In this document: positions 10,221 through 18,801 of the stretch, piece by piece
Numbering within the stretch: position 1 is the first letter of the stretch
Layout of the letters: every line of letters begins with the position of its first letter
Source of the DNA: Amphritea balenae
Lineage (GTDB): Bacteria > Pseudomonadota > Gammaproteobacteria > Pseudomonadales > Balneatricaceae
Length of the DNA: 64,000 nucleotides
Reading direction: 5' to 3'
NCBI RefSeq assembly: GCF_003858655.1
Contig: NZ_RQXV01000001.1
Coordinates: forward strand, 928,361-992,360
Notes under the pieces: model-generated
Told to the model about the DNA's origin: nothing
Database searches by the model: none
What the model saw: only the letters and a program-made list of their open reading frames with translations
Program-made: the position numbers and the translations under genes

Positions 10221-11450
10221 ATGACCACCGATTTTGCCCCCTTCCTGGCATGGCTGGATGATCAGTATGAAGAGATGCTGGCGAAAACTATTGCTCTGGC
10301 AGAGACAAATTCCGGTAGCCTCAACGCAGACGGTGTAAACCGGGTGCGCGAGATGCTGACCGAATACTGTCAGGTACTGGAAGGTGAAATTGAGGTTATA
10401 CCGGTAGCGCCCTATCAAAACCTGAATGCTAATGGTGTGATGGAAAGCTTCCCGCTGGGCGATGCGCTACGAATTCGCAAGCGGCCGGAAGCACCACTGC
10501 AGATATTTTTCTGCGGCCATATGGATACCGTATTCGCAAAAGATAGTAGTTTTCAGCAGGTTCGCTGGCTTGACGAGGAAACCCTCAATGGCCCAGGTGT
10601 CGCCGACCTTAAAGGTGGCATTATGGTGATGCTGAAAGCACTCGAAGCACTTGAGCGCAGCCCCTGGGCCGATAAGATCGGCTGGCAGATCCTGTTCAAC
10701 CCAGATGAAGAGATTGGTTCCCCTGGCTCTGCGCCATTAATCTCAGAGGCAGCTAAACAAGTGCACCTGGGGATGATCTATGAACCTTGCTTTCCGGATT
10801 GTAATTTTGCCGGTGAACGTAAAGGTAGTGGTAATTTCTGTGTCATGGTGCGTGGTAAAGCGGCTCATGCCGGCCGGGAGCACCACCTGGGGCGCAATGC
10901 AGTACGCGCTATGTGTGATTTTGTTTCCGACCTAGATGACCTGAATGGGCTGCGCCCGGGCGTAACCATCAATCCCGGCTTAATTGAGGGCGGCGGCGCG
11001 GTCAATATAGTGCCGGACCTCTGTATCCACCGCTTTAACATTCGTCTGGTCGATCCCGCAGATGAAGACTGGTGCCTCGGCCAGATCGATAAGCTGCTGG
11101 CTAAGATCAACGCTCGCGATGGTATCAGCATCGAGCTGTTTGGAAATTTCGGGCGCAAGCCTAAGGTCTTGAGCACGGCCAACACAAAGCTGTTTGAACT
11201 GGCACGAGAGTGCGGCCAGTCGCTGGGTATGGATCTGCAATGGTTGCCAACAGGTGGTTGCTGCGATGGCAATAACCTGGCAGCCGCCGGTATCCCTAAT
11301 ATCGACACTCTTGGTGTGCAGGGCGGTAAGATACATTCCAGCGATGAATACCTGAAAGTGAAAAGCCTCAATGAACGCGCTAAGCTAAGCGCCCTGATCC
11401 TTTTCAAACTGGCAACCAGTGAAAATCTAAACTGGCTGGAGGAAAACTGA
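10221..11450 (+). CDS. M20-family metallo-amidohydrolase (peptidase/deacylase)
   Basis: 409 residues with the M20 dinuclear zinc pattern: FFCGHMDTVF (about 94-103), GPGVADLKGG (about 125-134), the catalytic DEEIGS (about 164-169), MIYEPC and a late histidine in GGKIHSSDEY (about 370-379). The central dimerisation domain begins near KGSGNFCVMVRG. M20 enzymes remove acyl groups or amino acids from N-acylated substrates (ArgE, DapE, carboxypeptidase G2). Its place between astC and astA, with the stop overlapping the next start (TGATG), suggests work in arginine catabolism; the usual desuccinylase AstE (M14) is absent here, so a succinylglutamate desuccinylase role is a hypothesis. The last codons are tandemly duplicated downstream. 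Confidence 0.85.
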   Translation: MTTDFAPFLAWLDDQYEEMLAKTIALAETNSGSLNADGVNRVREMLTEYCQVLEGEIEVIPVAPYQNLNANGVMESFPLGDALRIRKRPEAPLQIFFCGHMDTVFAKDSSFQQVRWLDEETLNGPGVADLKGGIMVMLKALEALERSPWADKIGWQILFNPDEEIGSPGSAPLISEAAKQVHLGMIYEPCFPDCNFAGERKGSGNFCVMVRGKAAHAGREHHLGRNAVRAMCDFVSDLDDLNGLRPGVTINPGLIEGGGAVNIVPDLCIHRFNIRLVDPADEDWCLGQIDKLLAKINARDGISIELFGNFGRKPKVLSTANTKLFELARECGQSLGMDLQWLPTGGCCDGNNLAAAGIPNIDTLGVQGGKIHSSDEYLKVKSLNERAKLSALILFKLATSENLNWLEEN

Positions 11451-11650
11451 TGCTGTTACTGAGACTTCAAGACTGTAATGATATTCAGGATTCCCTGGAA
11501 ATAAAAAGCCTCAATGAACGCGCTAAGCTAAGCGGCTTAATGCCTCAGCTATTACTAAAGCTGGCAACCAGCGCTGACCTGAACTGGCTGGAGGAAAACT
11601 GATGCTGTTACTGAGACCACTGAACTTTAATGATATTCAGGGGCTGGAAC
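11361..11650. repeat. Diverged tandem duplication across the M20/astA junction
   Basis: The stretch containing the last 30 codons of the M20 gene plus the first codons of astA occurs twice in a row. AAAAGCCTCAATGAACGCGC begins at 11361 and again at 11504, and TGATGCTGTTACTGAGA occurs at 11448 and 11600. The spacing grows from 143 to 152 bp because the second copy holds three extra codons. Substitutions are numerous between the conserved blocks, so the duplication is not recent. Confidence 0.9.
11450..11602 (+). pseudogene. Chimeric 50-codon ORF from a tandem duplication (astA start fused to M20 end)
   Basis: ATG 11450 overlaps the M20 stop, and the TGA at 11600-11602 overlaps the ATG of the real astA, so it is a TGATG-coupled link in the operon. 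The first 17 residues copy the AstA N-terminus (MLLLR, NDIQ); the rest copies the M20 C-terminus (KSLNERAKLS, LNWLEEN). No catalytic part of either parent is present. It is either junk kept in frame or a translational bridge that carries ribosomes to astA. Protein function is unlikely. Confidence 0.7.
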
Positions 11651-12636
11651 GCTTAGCCGTTATCTCCGGCGGCAGTATGACTACCCTGCCCGCCAACCGG
11701 GATCACCTCGGCGAACTGATTAACGGTACTCAACAATCCCTGCGTAAGGATGTCGAACAGGCGGGTGACGAAAGCTATCACTTCGTTCTAGAAGACACCG
11801 AAAGCGGCTCGCTCATCGGCGTATCCGGCATCGATGCCACCGTCGGTATAAGCTCTCCTTTTTACAGTTACCGTACCGAAAAGGTGGTGCATGCTTCCAA
11901 TGAGTTGCAGATCCATAATCAGATCCCAGCGCTGCATCTCTGCCAGGACTATACCGGTGTCGCACGGTTGTGCACCCTGTTTATCGATAAAGAGCACCGC
12001 ACCCCGGTCAACCTGCACCTGCTCTCCCGTGCTCGCCTGATGTTTATCGCGCAACATCCGGAGCGCTTTGCTTCCCGACTGATTGCCGAGCTACAAGGAG
12101 TGGTCGATGAAAATAACCGATCACCGTTCTGGGAAAGCCTGGGACGCCATTTCTTCGAAATGGATTTCACCAAAGCTAACTACCTAACCGGCATCAATTC
12201 AAAAGGTTTCATCGCCGACCTGATGCCCCACTATCCGGTATACGTGCCGCTGCTGAGCCAGGAAGCTCAGGATGTATTAGGCAAACCACGACCCGATATG
12301 CAGAACGTGATGAGACTGCTGGAAAATGAAGGCTTCAGCTACCGGGGATATATCGATATTTTCGATGCTGGCCCGACCATGGAAGCACGTACCGACTTCG
12401 TTCGTTCAATCGCTCAGAATCGGCAAGTAGCCGCTCGAATCGGTGAGTCAGCAACAGATGATAGCAACCTGCACCAGGCTCTAATCAGCAACACCGGCCT
12501 GAAGAACTACCGCTGCCTGGTCAGCCGGATCGATCCGGAACAACCAGAAATCAGCGCTGAGATAGCCGAACTGCTGCAAGTTTCTGAAGGCGATCCGATC
12601 AGGATAATGCGATTGAGCGACGCCGAACTAGGCTGA
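11602..12636 (+). CDS. aruF: Arginine/ornithine N-succinyltransferase, alpha-type subunit
   Basis: 344 residues, the full length of the AstA/AruF family (GNAT-like fold). Family features are the N-terminal LLLRPLNFNDIQGLERLA, YHFVLEDTESGSLIGVSGI, YTGVARLCTLFIDKEHR, the LSRARLMFIA and IAELQG helices, GLGRHF-like ESLGRHFFEMDF, FIADLMPHYPVYVPLL and YIDIFDAGPTMEARTDFVRSI. AstA transfers succinyl from succinyl-CoA to the alpha-amino group of arginine, the first step of the pathway. In Pseudomonas the enzyme is an AruF/AruG heteromer, and the gene pair here has the same order, so I assign this first copy as AruF. GGAGG eight bases upstream of ATG 11602 is part of the duplicated junction. Confidence 0.88.
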   Translation: MLLLRPLNFNDIQGLERLAVISGGSMTTLPANRDHLGELINGTQQSLRKDVEQAGDESYHFVLEDTESGSLIGVSGIDATVGISSPFYSYRTEKVVHASNELQIHNQIPALHLCQDYTGVARLCTLFIDKEHRTPVNLHLLSRARLMFIAQHPERFASRLIAELQGVVDENNRSPFWESLGRHFFEMDFTKANYLTGINSKGFIADLMPHYPVYVPLLSQEAQDVLGKPRPDMQNVMRLLENEGFSYRGYIDIFDAGPTMEARTDFVRSIAQNRQVAARIGESATDDSNLHQALISNTGLKNYRCLVSRIDPEQPEISAEIAELLQVSEGDPIRIMRLSDAELG

Positions 12637-12690
12637 AGACGAAGTAAACTCAGCCTCAAATACGATAAACCAAGATCAAAATACAGCACC

Positions 12691-12716
12691 AGCCGACACT
12701 CTCTTTGATGTCGGCT
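12691..12716. other. Intercistronic hairpin between the two succinyltransferase genes
   Basis: AGCCGACA (12691-12698) pairs with TGTCGGCT (12709-12716) in the 136-bp gap. No T-run follows, so it is more likely an mRNA stabiliser or processing site than a terminator; the downstream genes are presumably still co-transcribed. Confidence 0.5.
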
Positions 12717-12772
12717 GTCAGCCCGCGCTCACTCAAAATATGCGCAAACAATAACAACGGAGCAAACTGACT

Positions 12773-13801
12773 ATGATGGTAGTTCGCCTTATTCAAGCAG
12801 ACGACCACGAAGCGCTGCGTGAACTGGCCAGAAAAACTGGCCCGGGTTTTACTTCACTGCAGGACAATGATGAACAGGTCGCTGCCAAGCTGAGTTCAGC
12901 TCTACAGACATTCGATCCCGAAACGAGACCGGAAGATGCGCTCTACCTGTTCGTAATGGAAGACACCGAAACCGGCGAAGTGGTCGGTATCAGTGGTATC
13001 GAAGCGGCAGTCGGTCTGAACGACCCCTGGTATAACTACCGGGTCGGAACACTGGTCCATGCCTCCCGCGAGCTTGAGGTTTACAATCAACTGCACACGC
13101 TGACCATCACCAATGACCATACCGGCTATTCCGAGCTATGCACTTTGTTCCTGGCACCGGATGCACGCCACAGCAAACACGGCTCACTGCTGTCGAAATC
13201 CCGTTTTATGTTTATGGCGGAGTTCTCACATCTGTTTAATGAGCACCTGATCGCAGAGATGCGAGGCTACTCTGATGAAAATGGTATCTCACCTTTCTGG
13301 GAAGGATTAGGCCGTCATTTCTTTTCGCTGGATTTCTCAGAAGCGGATAAGCTGTCATCAATGGACAAGGTATTTATCGCCGAATTGATGCCCAAGAACA
13401 CCATCTATACCAATCTGTTGCCGGAAGATGCGCAACAGGCAATTGGCCAGACCCATCAAAACACCACGCCGGCGCGTAAGCTGCTGGAAAATGAAGGCAT
13501 GCGTTACACCGGCTACGTCGACATCTTTGATGGCGGACCAACACTGGTAGCACGAACCGATGATATCCGTGCCATTCAGGATAGCCACTACGTTAAAGCC
13601 CGTATCGACGAGCACCCGCCAGAAGGCGAACTCTATCTGGTCAGCAGTAACGACTTTAAAGACTTTCGCTGCTGCATGACCGCACTGACATCTGTCGGCA
13701 AGCATGTGGTCACCCTGACCCCTGATGTTGCCGAGGCACTAAACATTACCGAGGGAAGCACTGTTCGCGTTGTGCCTCTCTCTTCTGGACGGAGATTCTA
13801 A
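12773..13801 (+). CDS. aruG: Arginine/ornithine N-succinyltransferase, beta-type subunit
   Basis: 342 residues from ATG 12773 with GGAG ten bases upstream. Same family as the preceding gene: [73 protein letters not shown] and [21 protein letters not shown]. Forms the second subunit of the first enzyme of arginine succinylation in Pseudomonas-type pathways. The stop (TAA 13799-13801) lies one base before the astD ATG, indicating tight coupling. The split between AruF and AruG names rests on gene order. Confidence 0.88.
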   Translation: MMVVRLIQADDHEALRELARKTGPGFTSLQDNDEQVAAKLSSALQTFDPETRPEDALYLFVMEDTETGEVVGISGIEAAVGLNDPWYNYRVGTLVHASRELEVYNQLHTLTITNDHTGYSELCTLFLAPDARHSKHGSLLSKSRFMFMAEFSHLFNEHLIAEMRGYSDENGISPFWEGLGRHFFSLDFSEADKLSSMDKVFIAELMPKNTIYTNLLPEDAQQAIGQTHQNTTPARKLLENEGMRYTGYVDIFDGGPTLVARTDDIRAIQDSHYVKARIDEHPPEGELYLVSSNDFKDFRCCMTALTSVGKHVVTLTPDVAEALNITEGSTVRVVPLSSGRRF

Positions 13802-13802
13802 A

Positions 13803-15272
13803 ATGACAGCATCAATCTACATTAACGGCCAGTGGCTGGAAGGTAACGGTCCGGCTTTTGATTCCCTCAACCCGACCACAGGTGAAAGCATCTGGAACGG
13901 TGGCGCGGCTGACCCTGCTCAAGTTGAGAAAGCAGTTGCAGGTTCCCGGGCGGCAGCATTTGACTGGGCAGACCTGAGTTTTGCAGCCCGCTGTCAGATC
14001 GTACGGCGCTACGGTGAGCTGCTGGCAGAACATAAAGAACTGCTGGCAACTACCATCGCAGAAGAAACCGGTAAGCCGCTGTGGGAAACCCGTACCGAAG
14101 CTGCCGCGATGGCCGGCAAGATTGAGATTTCAATCAATGCCTACAACGAACGTACCGGCGAACGCAGCAGCGACATGGCGGGTGCCCGTGCTGTACTCCG
14201 CCACAAGCCCCACGGCGTAGTGGCCGTATTCGGACCATATAATTTTCCGGGGCACCTGCCCAATGGGCATATCGTTCCCGCCCTGTTAGCTGGTAATACA
14301 GTGGTATTGAAACCCAGCGAACTCACCCCTAAAGTAGCGCAAATAATGGTTGAGCTATGGCATCAGGCTGAACTGCCAGTCGGCGTCCTGAATCTGGTAC
14401 AAGGTGAAAAGGAAACCGGTATCGCACTGGCTTCAAACCCGGATCTGGACGGCCTGTTCTTCACCGGCAGCTCCCGTACCGGCCACATATTGCACGAGCA
14501 GTTTGCCGGTCATCCGGGCAAGATCCTGGCACTGGAAATGGGCGGTAACAACCCATTAATTATCGGTCAGATAAGTGATATCAAAGCCGCAGTTCACGAA
14601 ACTATCCAGTCCGCCTACATCACTTCCGGCCAGCGCTGCACCTGCGCCCGTCGTTTATTCGTACCAACCGGTGCTGCCGGTGATGAGTTCGTCGCTCAGC
14701 TACAACAAGCTGTAAGCCAGATTAAGGTAGGCGGCCAGTTTGATGAGCCAGCGCCGTTCATGGGCAGCCTGATTTCAGAAGCTGCTGCCGATGGCATGGT
14801 ATCTGCTCAGGCAGATCTGATAGAGCTCGGCGCAACCCCACTACAGATGCCGGAGAAACTTAAACCAGGCACTGGTTTACTATCACCGGGGCTGATCGAT
14901 GTTACCGCAATCAAAAACCTGCCGGATGATGAGCATTTCGGCCCTCTGCTGAAATTGATCCGCTATGATGAATTCAACGATGCGATAAGACAGGCCAATA
15001 ACACAAGCTATGGTCTGTCTGCCGGACTGTTCAGTGACGACGAAGCACAATTCGATCATTTCTACCGCCATATCCGTGCCGGTATCGTAAACTGGAATAA
15101 GCAGCTAACTGGCGCCAGCAGCGCTGCACCGTTCGGTGGAGTCGGTGCCAGCGGCAACCACCGTGCCAGTGCCTATTACGCAGCAGATTACTGTTCATAT
15201 CCGGTCGCGGGCATCGAAAGTGATGAACTTAATCTACCTGAGACCCTGTCTCCAGGCCTGACCATCAGCTAA
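13803..15272 (+). CDS. astD: N-succinylglutamate 5-semialdehyde dehydrogenase
   Basis: 489 residues from ATG 13803, with GGACGGAGA upstream inside the end of aruG; E. coli AstD is 492. An NAD-linked aldehyde dehydrogenase: [35 protein letters not shown], general base E245 in LALEMGGNN and catalytic C279 in [10 protein letters not shown]. The sequence [16 protein letters not shown] motif and overall length distinguish AstD from other ALDHs. It oxidises succinylglutamate semialdehyde to succinylglutamate. Located between aruG and astB, as in Pseudomonas aruCFGDB. Confidence 0.95.
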   Translation: MTASIYINGQWLEGNGPAFDSLNPTTGESIWNGGAADPAQVEKAVAGSRAAAFDWADLSFAARCQIVRRYGELLAEHKELLATTIAEETGKPLWETRTEAAAMAGKIEISINAYNERTGERSSDMAGARAVLRHKPHGVVAVFGPYNFPGHLPNGHIVPALLAGNTVVLKPSELTPKVAQIMVELWHQAELPVGVLNLVQGEKETGIALASNPDLDGLFFTGSSRTGHILHEQFAGHPGKILALEMGGNNPLIIGQISDIKAAVHETIQSAYITSGQRCTCARRLFVPTGAAGDEFVAQLQQAVSQIKVGGQFDEPAPFMGSLISEAAADGMVSAQADLIELGATPLQMPEKLKPGTGLLSPGLIDVTAIKNLPDDEHFGPLLKLIRYDEFNDAIRQANNTSYGLSAGLFSDDEAQFDHFYRHIRAGIVNWNKQLTGASSAAPFGGVGASGNHRASAYYAADYCSYPVAGIESDELNLPETLSPGLTIS

Positions 15273-15284
15273 ACAGGAATGTAA

Positions 15285-16625
15285 ATGTTTATGAAAGCAT
15301 TTGAAGCAAATTTTGACGGTCTGGTTGGTCCTACCCACAATTATGCCGGGTTATCTTTCGGTAATGTTGCCTCCCAGCAACATGGGGCGCAGGCCTCTAA
15401 TCCGAAACTCGCCGCTAAACAGGGCCTGGCGAAAATGAAAGCCCTGCATGATATGGGTCTGGTTCAGGGCGTTTTAGCGCCGCAGGAACGCCCGGATATC
15501 GGCACGCTGCGCCAGCTGGGTTTCAGCGGCAGTGACGCTGATGTTCTGGCCGCAGCGGCAAAGCAAGCGCCGCGTATACTGGCAGCCTGTTGCTCCGCCT
15601 CCAGCATGTGGACCGCTAATGCGGCGACCGTATCCCCAAGTGCGGATACTGCAAACAGCAAGGTACATTTCACCCCAGCGAACCTGACCAATAAGTTTCA
15701 TCGTTCGATTGAGCATGAAGTGACCGGACGGATTCTGCAGGCAACCTTTACCGATGAGCGCCACTTTCAGCATCACTCGGCGCTGCCCGGTGTCGAACAC
15801 TTCGGTGACGAAGGCGCGGCGAACCATACCCGTTTCTGCCATGAGTACGGCGAGGCTGGTGTCGAACTTTTCGTTTACGGCCGTTACGCGTTCGATAGCA
15901 GCAAGCCGCAACCGACCCGCTATCCGGCGCGCCATACCTATGAAGCATCAGAAGCGGTAGCCCGCAAACACGGCCTTGATCCATCCCGGGTGGTCTATGC
16001 CCAGCAGAATCCTGCAGTGATCGATCAGGGTGTATTCCACAATGATGTAATCGCCGTCGGTAACAGCAACCTGATGTTCTGTCATGAACAGGCGTTTCTC
16101 AATCAAGCGGAGGTCAAACAGCAGCTGAACCAAGCTATGGGTGGTAACTTCAATGTCATTGAAGTACCAGACACTCAGGTTTCGGTGCAAGATGCCGTGA
16201 GTAGCTATCTGTTTAACAGTCAGTTGCTGAACCTGCAGGATGGCCGCACACTGCTGGTCATCCCTGAGGAGTGTCAGAACAACCCTGCGGTCTGGACATA
16301 CCTGTCAGAACTTCAGGAAGGCAATAGCCCGATCGATGAGCTGAAAGTGTTCGATCTGAAACAAAGTATGAGCAACGGCGGCGGCCCCGCTTGCCTGCGT
16401 CTGCGCGTAGTACTTAATGAGCAGGAATTGACTGCGTTTAACCAGTCTACACGGATGAATGATCAGTTGTTTTCTACCCTTAATACCTGGGTTGATAAAC
16501 ACTACCGTGACCGGTTAACCGAAGCAGATCTGGCCGATCCTCTGCTCCTGCAGGAATCCCGCGCAGCATTGGACGAGCTGACTCAGATCATGCAACTCGG
16601 CCAGGTATATCCGTTCCAGCGCTAA
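15285..16625 (+). CDS. astB: N-succinylarginine dihydrolase
   Basis: 446 residues, matching AstB (about 447). N-terminal [19 protein letters not shown] is the family signature; VNLDHHS-type segments follow, and the nucleophile C370 sits in [13 protein letters not shown]. AstB hydrolyses succinylarginine to succinylornithine, ammonia and CO2. The start is ATG 15285 (AGGA six bases upstream); ATG 15291 is possible. Twelve bases separate it from astD. Last pathway gene in this cluster: astE would normally follow but the next gene is an unrelated GST on the other strand. Confidence 0.96.
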   Translation: MFMKAFEANFDGLVGPTHNYAGLSFGNVASQQHGAQASNPKLAAKQGLAKMKALHDMGLVQGVLAPQERPDIGTLRQLGFSGSDADVLAAAAKQAPRILAACCSASSMWTANAATVSPSADTANSKVHFTPANLTNKFHRSIEHEVTGRILQATFTDERHFQHHSALPGVEHFGDEGAANHTRFCHEYGEAGVELFVYGRYAFDSSKPQPTRYPARHTYEASEAVARKHGLDPSRVVYAQQNPAVIDQGVFHNDVIAVGNSNLMFCHEQAFLNQAEVKQQLNQAMGGNFNVIEVPDTQVSVQDAVSSYLFNSQLLNLQDGRTLLVIPEECQNNPAVWTYLSELQEGNSPIDELKVFDLKQSMSNGGGPACLRLRVVLNEQELTAFNQSTRMNDQLFSTLNTWVDKHYRDRLTEADLADPLLLQESRAALDELTQIMQLGQVYPFQR

Positions 16626-16649
16626 GGGAGTAGCTCTTTTGCCTTCAGG

Positions 16650-16682
16650 GGGTACGCACAAGCCTATCGCGCTTGTATACCC
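16650..16682. other. Hairpin downstream of astB
   Basis: GGGTA-cgc-ACAAGC (16650-16663) pairs with GCTTGT-a-TACCC (16671-16682) around a 7-base loop. There is no T-run after it, so terminator activity is uncertain. It lies in the 116-bp gap between converging astB and the GST gene. Confidence 0.4.
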
Positions 16683-16741
16683 TCGGGAGGCAACTATCCT
16701 GCCACCAGGGACTATGAAGCTCTTGATAGGTAAAGGGCCAT

Positions 16742-17392
16742 TCAGTGCTCTGGGATTCGCCCTATAGAGCCTGGGTTCTGCGGAGCGGTCGCAACCCAAT
16801 GCGGGGATTGGCGCATACGGTCAAAATAGTCGTTAAGCTGTTGAAAATGTGTCCAGTCAAAGGGAACCATCTCTTTGAAATATTCCACATGTATCATTGA
16901 ATAATCAGCCAGAGTAATTGAATCACCCACAACATAAGAGCGCCCCTGCATATGCTCATTCAGTACCGATGCAAATCGACTTAACTGATCCCCGGCCCAG
17001 CTGATTATTGCTTCATTACCCTGAGTGTTCATAAAATTCGGTTTGGCGATTGTCTCAAAAGCGAGGGTCCCGAAGGCTTGATTAAAATGTGCGAGCTCCC
17101 AAAATTGCCAACGAACTATATCCGCCCTCTGCGCTATATCCCGAGGAAACAATGTATCGTTCTCAGAAACCTCTGCCAGGTATTGGTTAATCGCATTCGA
17201 CTCCCACAGCTTCAAATCTCCATCGACCAGAGTCGGTACCATAGCATTGGGATTTAATGCCTTATAAGCCTCATTACCGAGGTCGCCTTCAAAAAAGTCG
17301 AGATACTCTATCTCCACGTTAACCCCTGCATGGTGTGCTACGGCTAATACTTTGCGGGAATTTGGCGAGCCCGCAACAACGTATAGTTTCAT
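16742..17392 (-). CDS. Glutathione S-transferase family protein
   Basis: 216 residues. Thioredoxin-fold N-domain with LYVVAGSPNSRKVLAVAHHAG (active-site serine near 9-12), the cis-proline NAMVPTLVDGDL (about 48-60) and the glutathione-binding LWESNAINQYL (about 61-71). The all-helical C-domain has the N-capping motif SITLADYSMIHVEY. It conjugates or reduces electrophiles with glutathione in the cytoplasm; the substrate is unknown. Divergent from an HxlR regulator across 157 bp with two inverted repeats, so likely induced by reactive electrophiles through that regulator. Confidence 0.88.
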   Translation of the reverse strand: MKLYVVAGSPNSRKVLAVAHHAGVNVEIEYLDFFEGDLGNEAYKALNPNAMVPTLVDGDLKLWESNAINQYLAEVSENDTLFPRDIAQRADIVRWQFWELAHFNQAFGTLAFETIAKPNFMNTQGNEAIISWAGDQLSRFASVLNEHMQGRSYVVGDSITLADYSMIHVEYFKEMVPFDWTHFQQLNDYFDRMRQSPHWVATAPQNPGSIGRIPEH

Positions 17393-17473
17393 TTTTTGCT
17401 CCTGCTATAGACGTTTCTTATATGGCGTGAGAACCCGTGTATTAATGTTGAAGAATCAATTAACTGGCTTTTC

Positions 17474-17523
17474 ACTTGTTTTTTACAAGTAAATATTAGT
17501 ATTTAACTTTCAATTTGCAAGTT
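17474..17523. promoter_or_regulatory. Two inverted repeats between GST and HxlR genes (candidate operator)
   Basis: ACTTGT-N5-ACAAGT (17474-17490) and AACTT-N9-AAGTT (17505-17523) share the half-site ACTTG/AACTT and are centred about 32 bp, or three helical turns, apart. HxlR-type winged-helix dimers commonly bind such AT-rich palindromes in their own divergent promoters. Confidence 0.55.
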
Positions 17524-17549
17524 AATTTCTGTGGGTTACTATTAGCTTT

Positions 17550-17963
17550 ATGGTAGATAAAAAAACAAAAGCCTGGTCTGGCTGCCCTGTACGTTTTGGC
17601 ATGAGTCAGTTTGGCGATAAATGGAGCTTTCTCATTATCCGCGACCTGATGTTTAAAGGACGCAAGTACTATCACGAGTTCATAGAGGCTGGCGAAGGGA
17701 TATCCACAAATGTGCTGGCTACCCGCCTTGCCGATCTTGAAAGTAATGGCATCGTTAACAAATCAAGAGACCCGATCAAAGGTTCAAGGTTCATATATAC
17801 GCTGACTGATAAAGGTATCGAGCTAATGCCGATGATGTTGGCGATGATTGATTGGGCGGAAAAGTTTGATCCTGTAACTGAAGTGCCAGAAGACTTTATC
17901 AATGAGCTGCGCGACGATCCCAAAAAGCTGCAACAAGAAATTATGGAAAAAATACCAAGGTAA
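17550..17963 (+). CDS. HxlR-family winged-helix transcriptional regulator
   Basis: 137 residues. Begins WSGCPVRFGMSQFGDKWSF, with the conserved early cysteine (C11 area) and the GDKWS motif of HxlR proteins; the wing helix region is FHEFIEAGEGISTNVLATRL-like, and the C-terminus is an extra helix. HxlR regulators often sense aldehydes, quinones or other electrophiles through that cysteine (YodB, HypR). Divergent from the GST gene, which it most likely controls. No clear Shine-Dalgarno precedes the ATG. Confidence 0.88.
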   Translation: MVDKKTKAWSGCPVRFGMSQFGDKWSFLIIRDLMFKGRKYYHEFIEAGEGISTNVLATRLADLESNGIVNKSRDPIKGSRFIYTLTDKGIELMPMMLAMIDWAEKFDPVTEVPEDFINELRDDPKKLQQEIMEKIPR

Positions 17964-18059
17964 ATTTTCTTCCTTCCTCAGACGCCCAAGTGCAGTGCAG
18001 CTCCACCCTTCTCACTTTATACAGGCTTGTACCAGTATTTTTTCTTCACGAGCACTCGT

Positions 18060-18536
18060 TCAAGAATCCAGCAGCTCATCCAAAGGGTAGCCCCGAAATG
18101 GTTTACCTGTATTCAAAACCACATGACTACTGATGTTCACCATCCCCGGCAGCACATCCAAAAGCCGGTCATTGATTTTGTTATAGCGGCTCATATCAGG
18201 CGCGATAATCCTGAGAAATATATCAAAGCTGCCACTCACGGTGTAACACTCCACCACCTCCGGAATCGCTTCAGCGGTCTGCTGAAATGCCCGGAATGCA
18301 TCTGTGCTCTGATCTTTAAGACTGACCGTCGCTATGACTGTCACCGTACGACAGAGTGCAGCAAGGTCGACCACCCCCAGATAAGGACCGATCAGACCAG
18401 CCTGTTCCAGCTTTCGCACCCGATTCAGGCAGGAACTGGGGGACAATCCTACCCGATCAGCCAGGTTTTGATTAGTGATTCGTGCGTCCTGCTGAAGAAT
18501 CGAAAGAATATTTCGACTAATCTTGTCTAGCTGCAT
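18060..18536 (-). CDS. Lrp/AsnC-family transcriptional regulator
   Basis: 158 residues with the N-terminal AsnC HTH (LDKISRNILSILQQDARITN, then LADRVGLSPSSCLNRVRKLE, residues 3-42) and the C-terminal RAM ligand-binding domain (ATVSLKDQSTDAFRAF, VVECYTVSGSFDIFLRI). Such proteins sense amino acids. It is divergent from the third arginine succinyltransferase-like gene, with a perfect palindrome in the shared promoter region, so a role in amino-acid-responsive control of that gene is inferred. A second Lrp protein lies at 56.6 kb. Confidence 0.92.
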   Translation of the reverse strand: MQLDKISRNILSILQQDARITNQNLADRVGLSPSSCLNRVRKLEQAGLIGPYLGVVDLAALCRTVTVIATVSLKDQSTDAFRAFQQTAEAIPEVVECYTVSGSFDIFLRIIAPDMSRYNKINDRLLDVLPGMVNISSHVVLNTGKPFRGYPLDELLDS

Positions 18537-18672
18537 ACATTTTCTCGAAAAAACTGACTAATAAGTATGGGCATTATAGGTAAGTTCAGCAAACCCCTGT
18601 AAATACCGAGCTATAGATACTAAAAAGAAAAGACATTGAATTTTAGCACAAAAAATATAACCGCCCATACCG

Positions 18673-18687
18673 CCGAATAATATTCGG
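18673..18687. promoter_or_regulatory. 15-bp palindrome in the Lrp / AstA-like divergent promoter
   Basis: CCGAATA-A-TATTCGG is a perfect inverted repeat in the 265-bp gap between the divergent genes, surrounded by AT-rich DNA. Its size and placement fit an Lrp/AsnC dimer site. The regulator linkage is an inference from position. Confidence 0.5.
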
Positions 18688-18801
18688 TTTAAGTTGTAGA
18701 AAAAACAGAATCTACATTATAGACAGCCAAAATAGAAAGCTCATTCTGCAAAATAAGCCGTAAAATCTGCCGTTATATTCAGAATAAAAAGAGATCAGAT
18801 T

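Noticed and set aside
12691..12716. Terminator between aruF and aruG
   Set aside because: The stem has no T-run and the genes continue in the same pathway order, so an mRNA hairpin within the operon is more likely.
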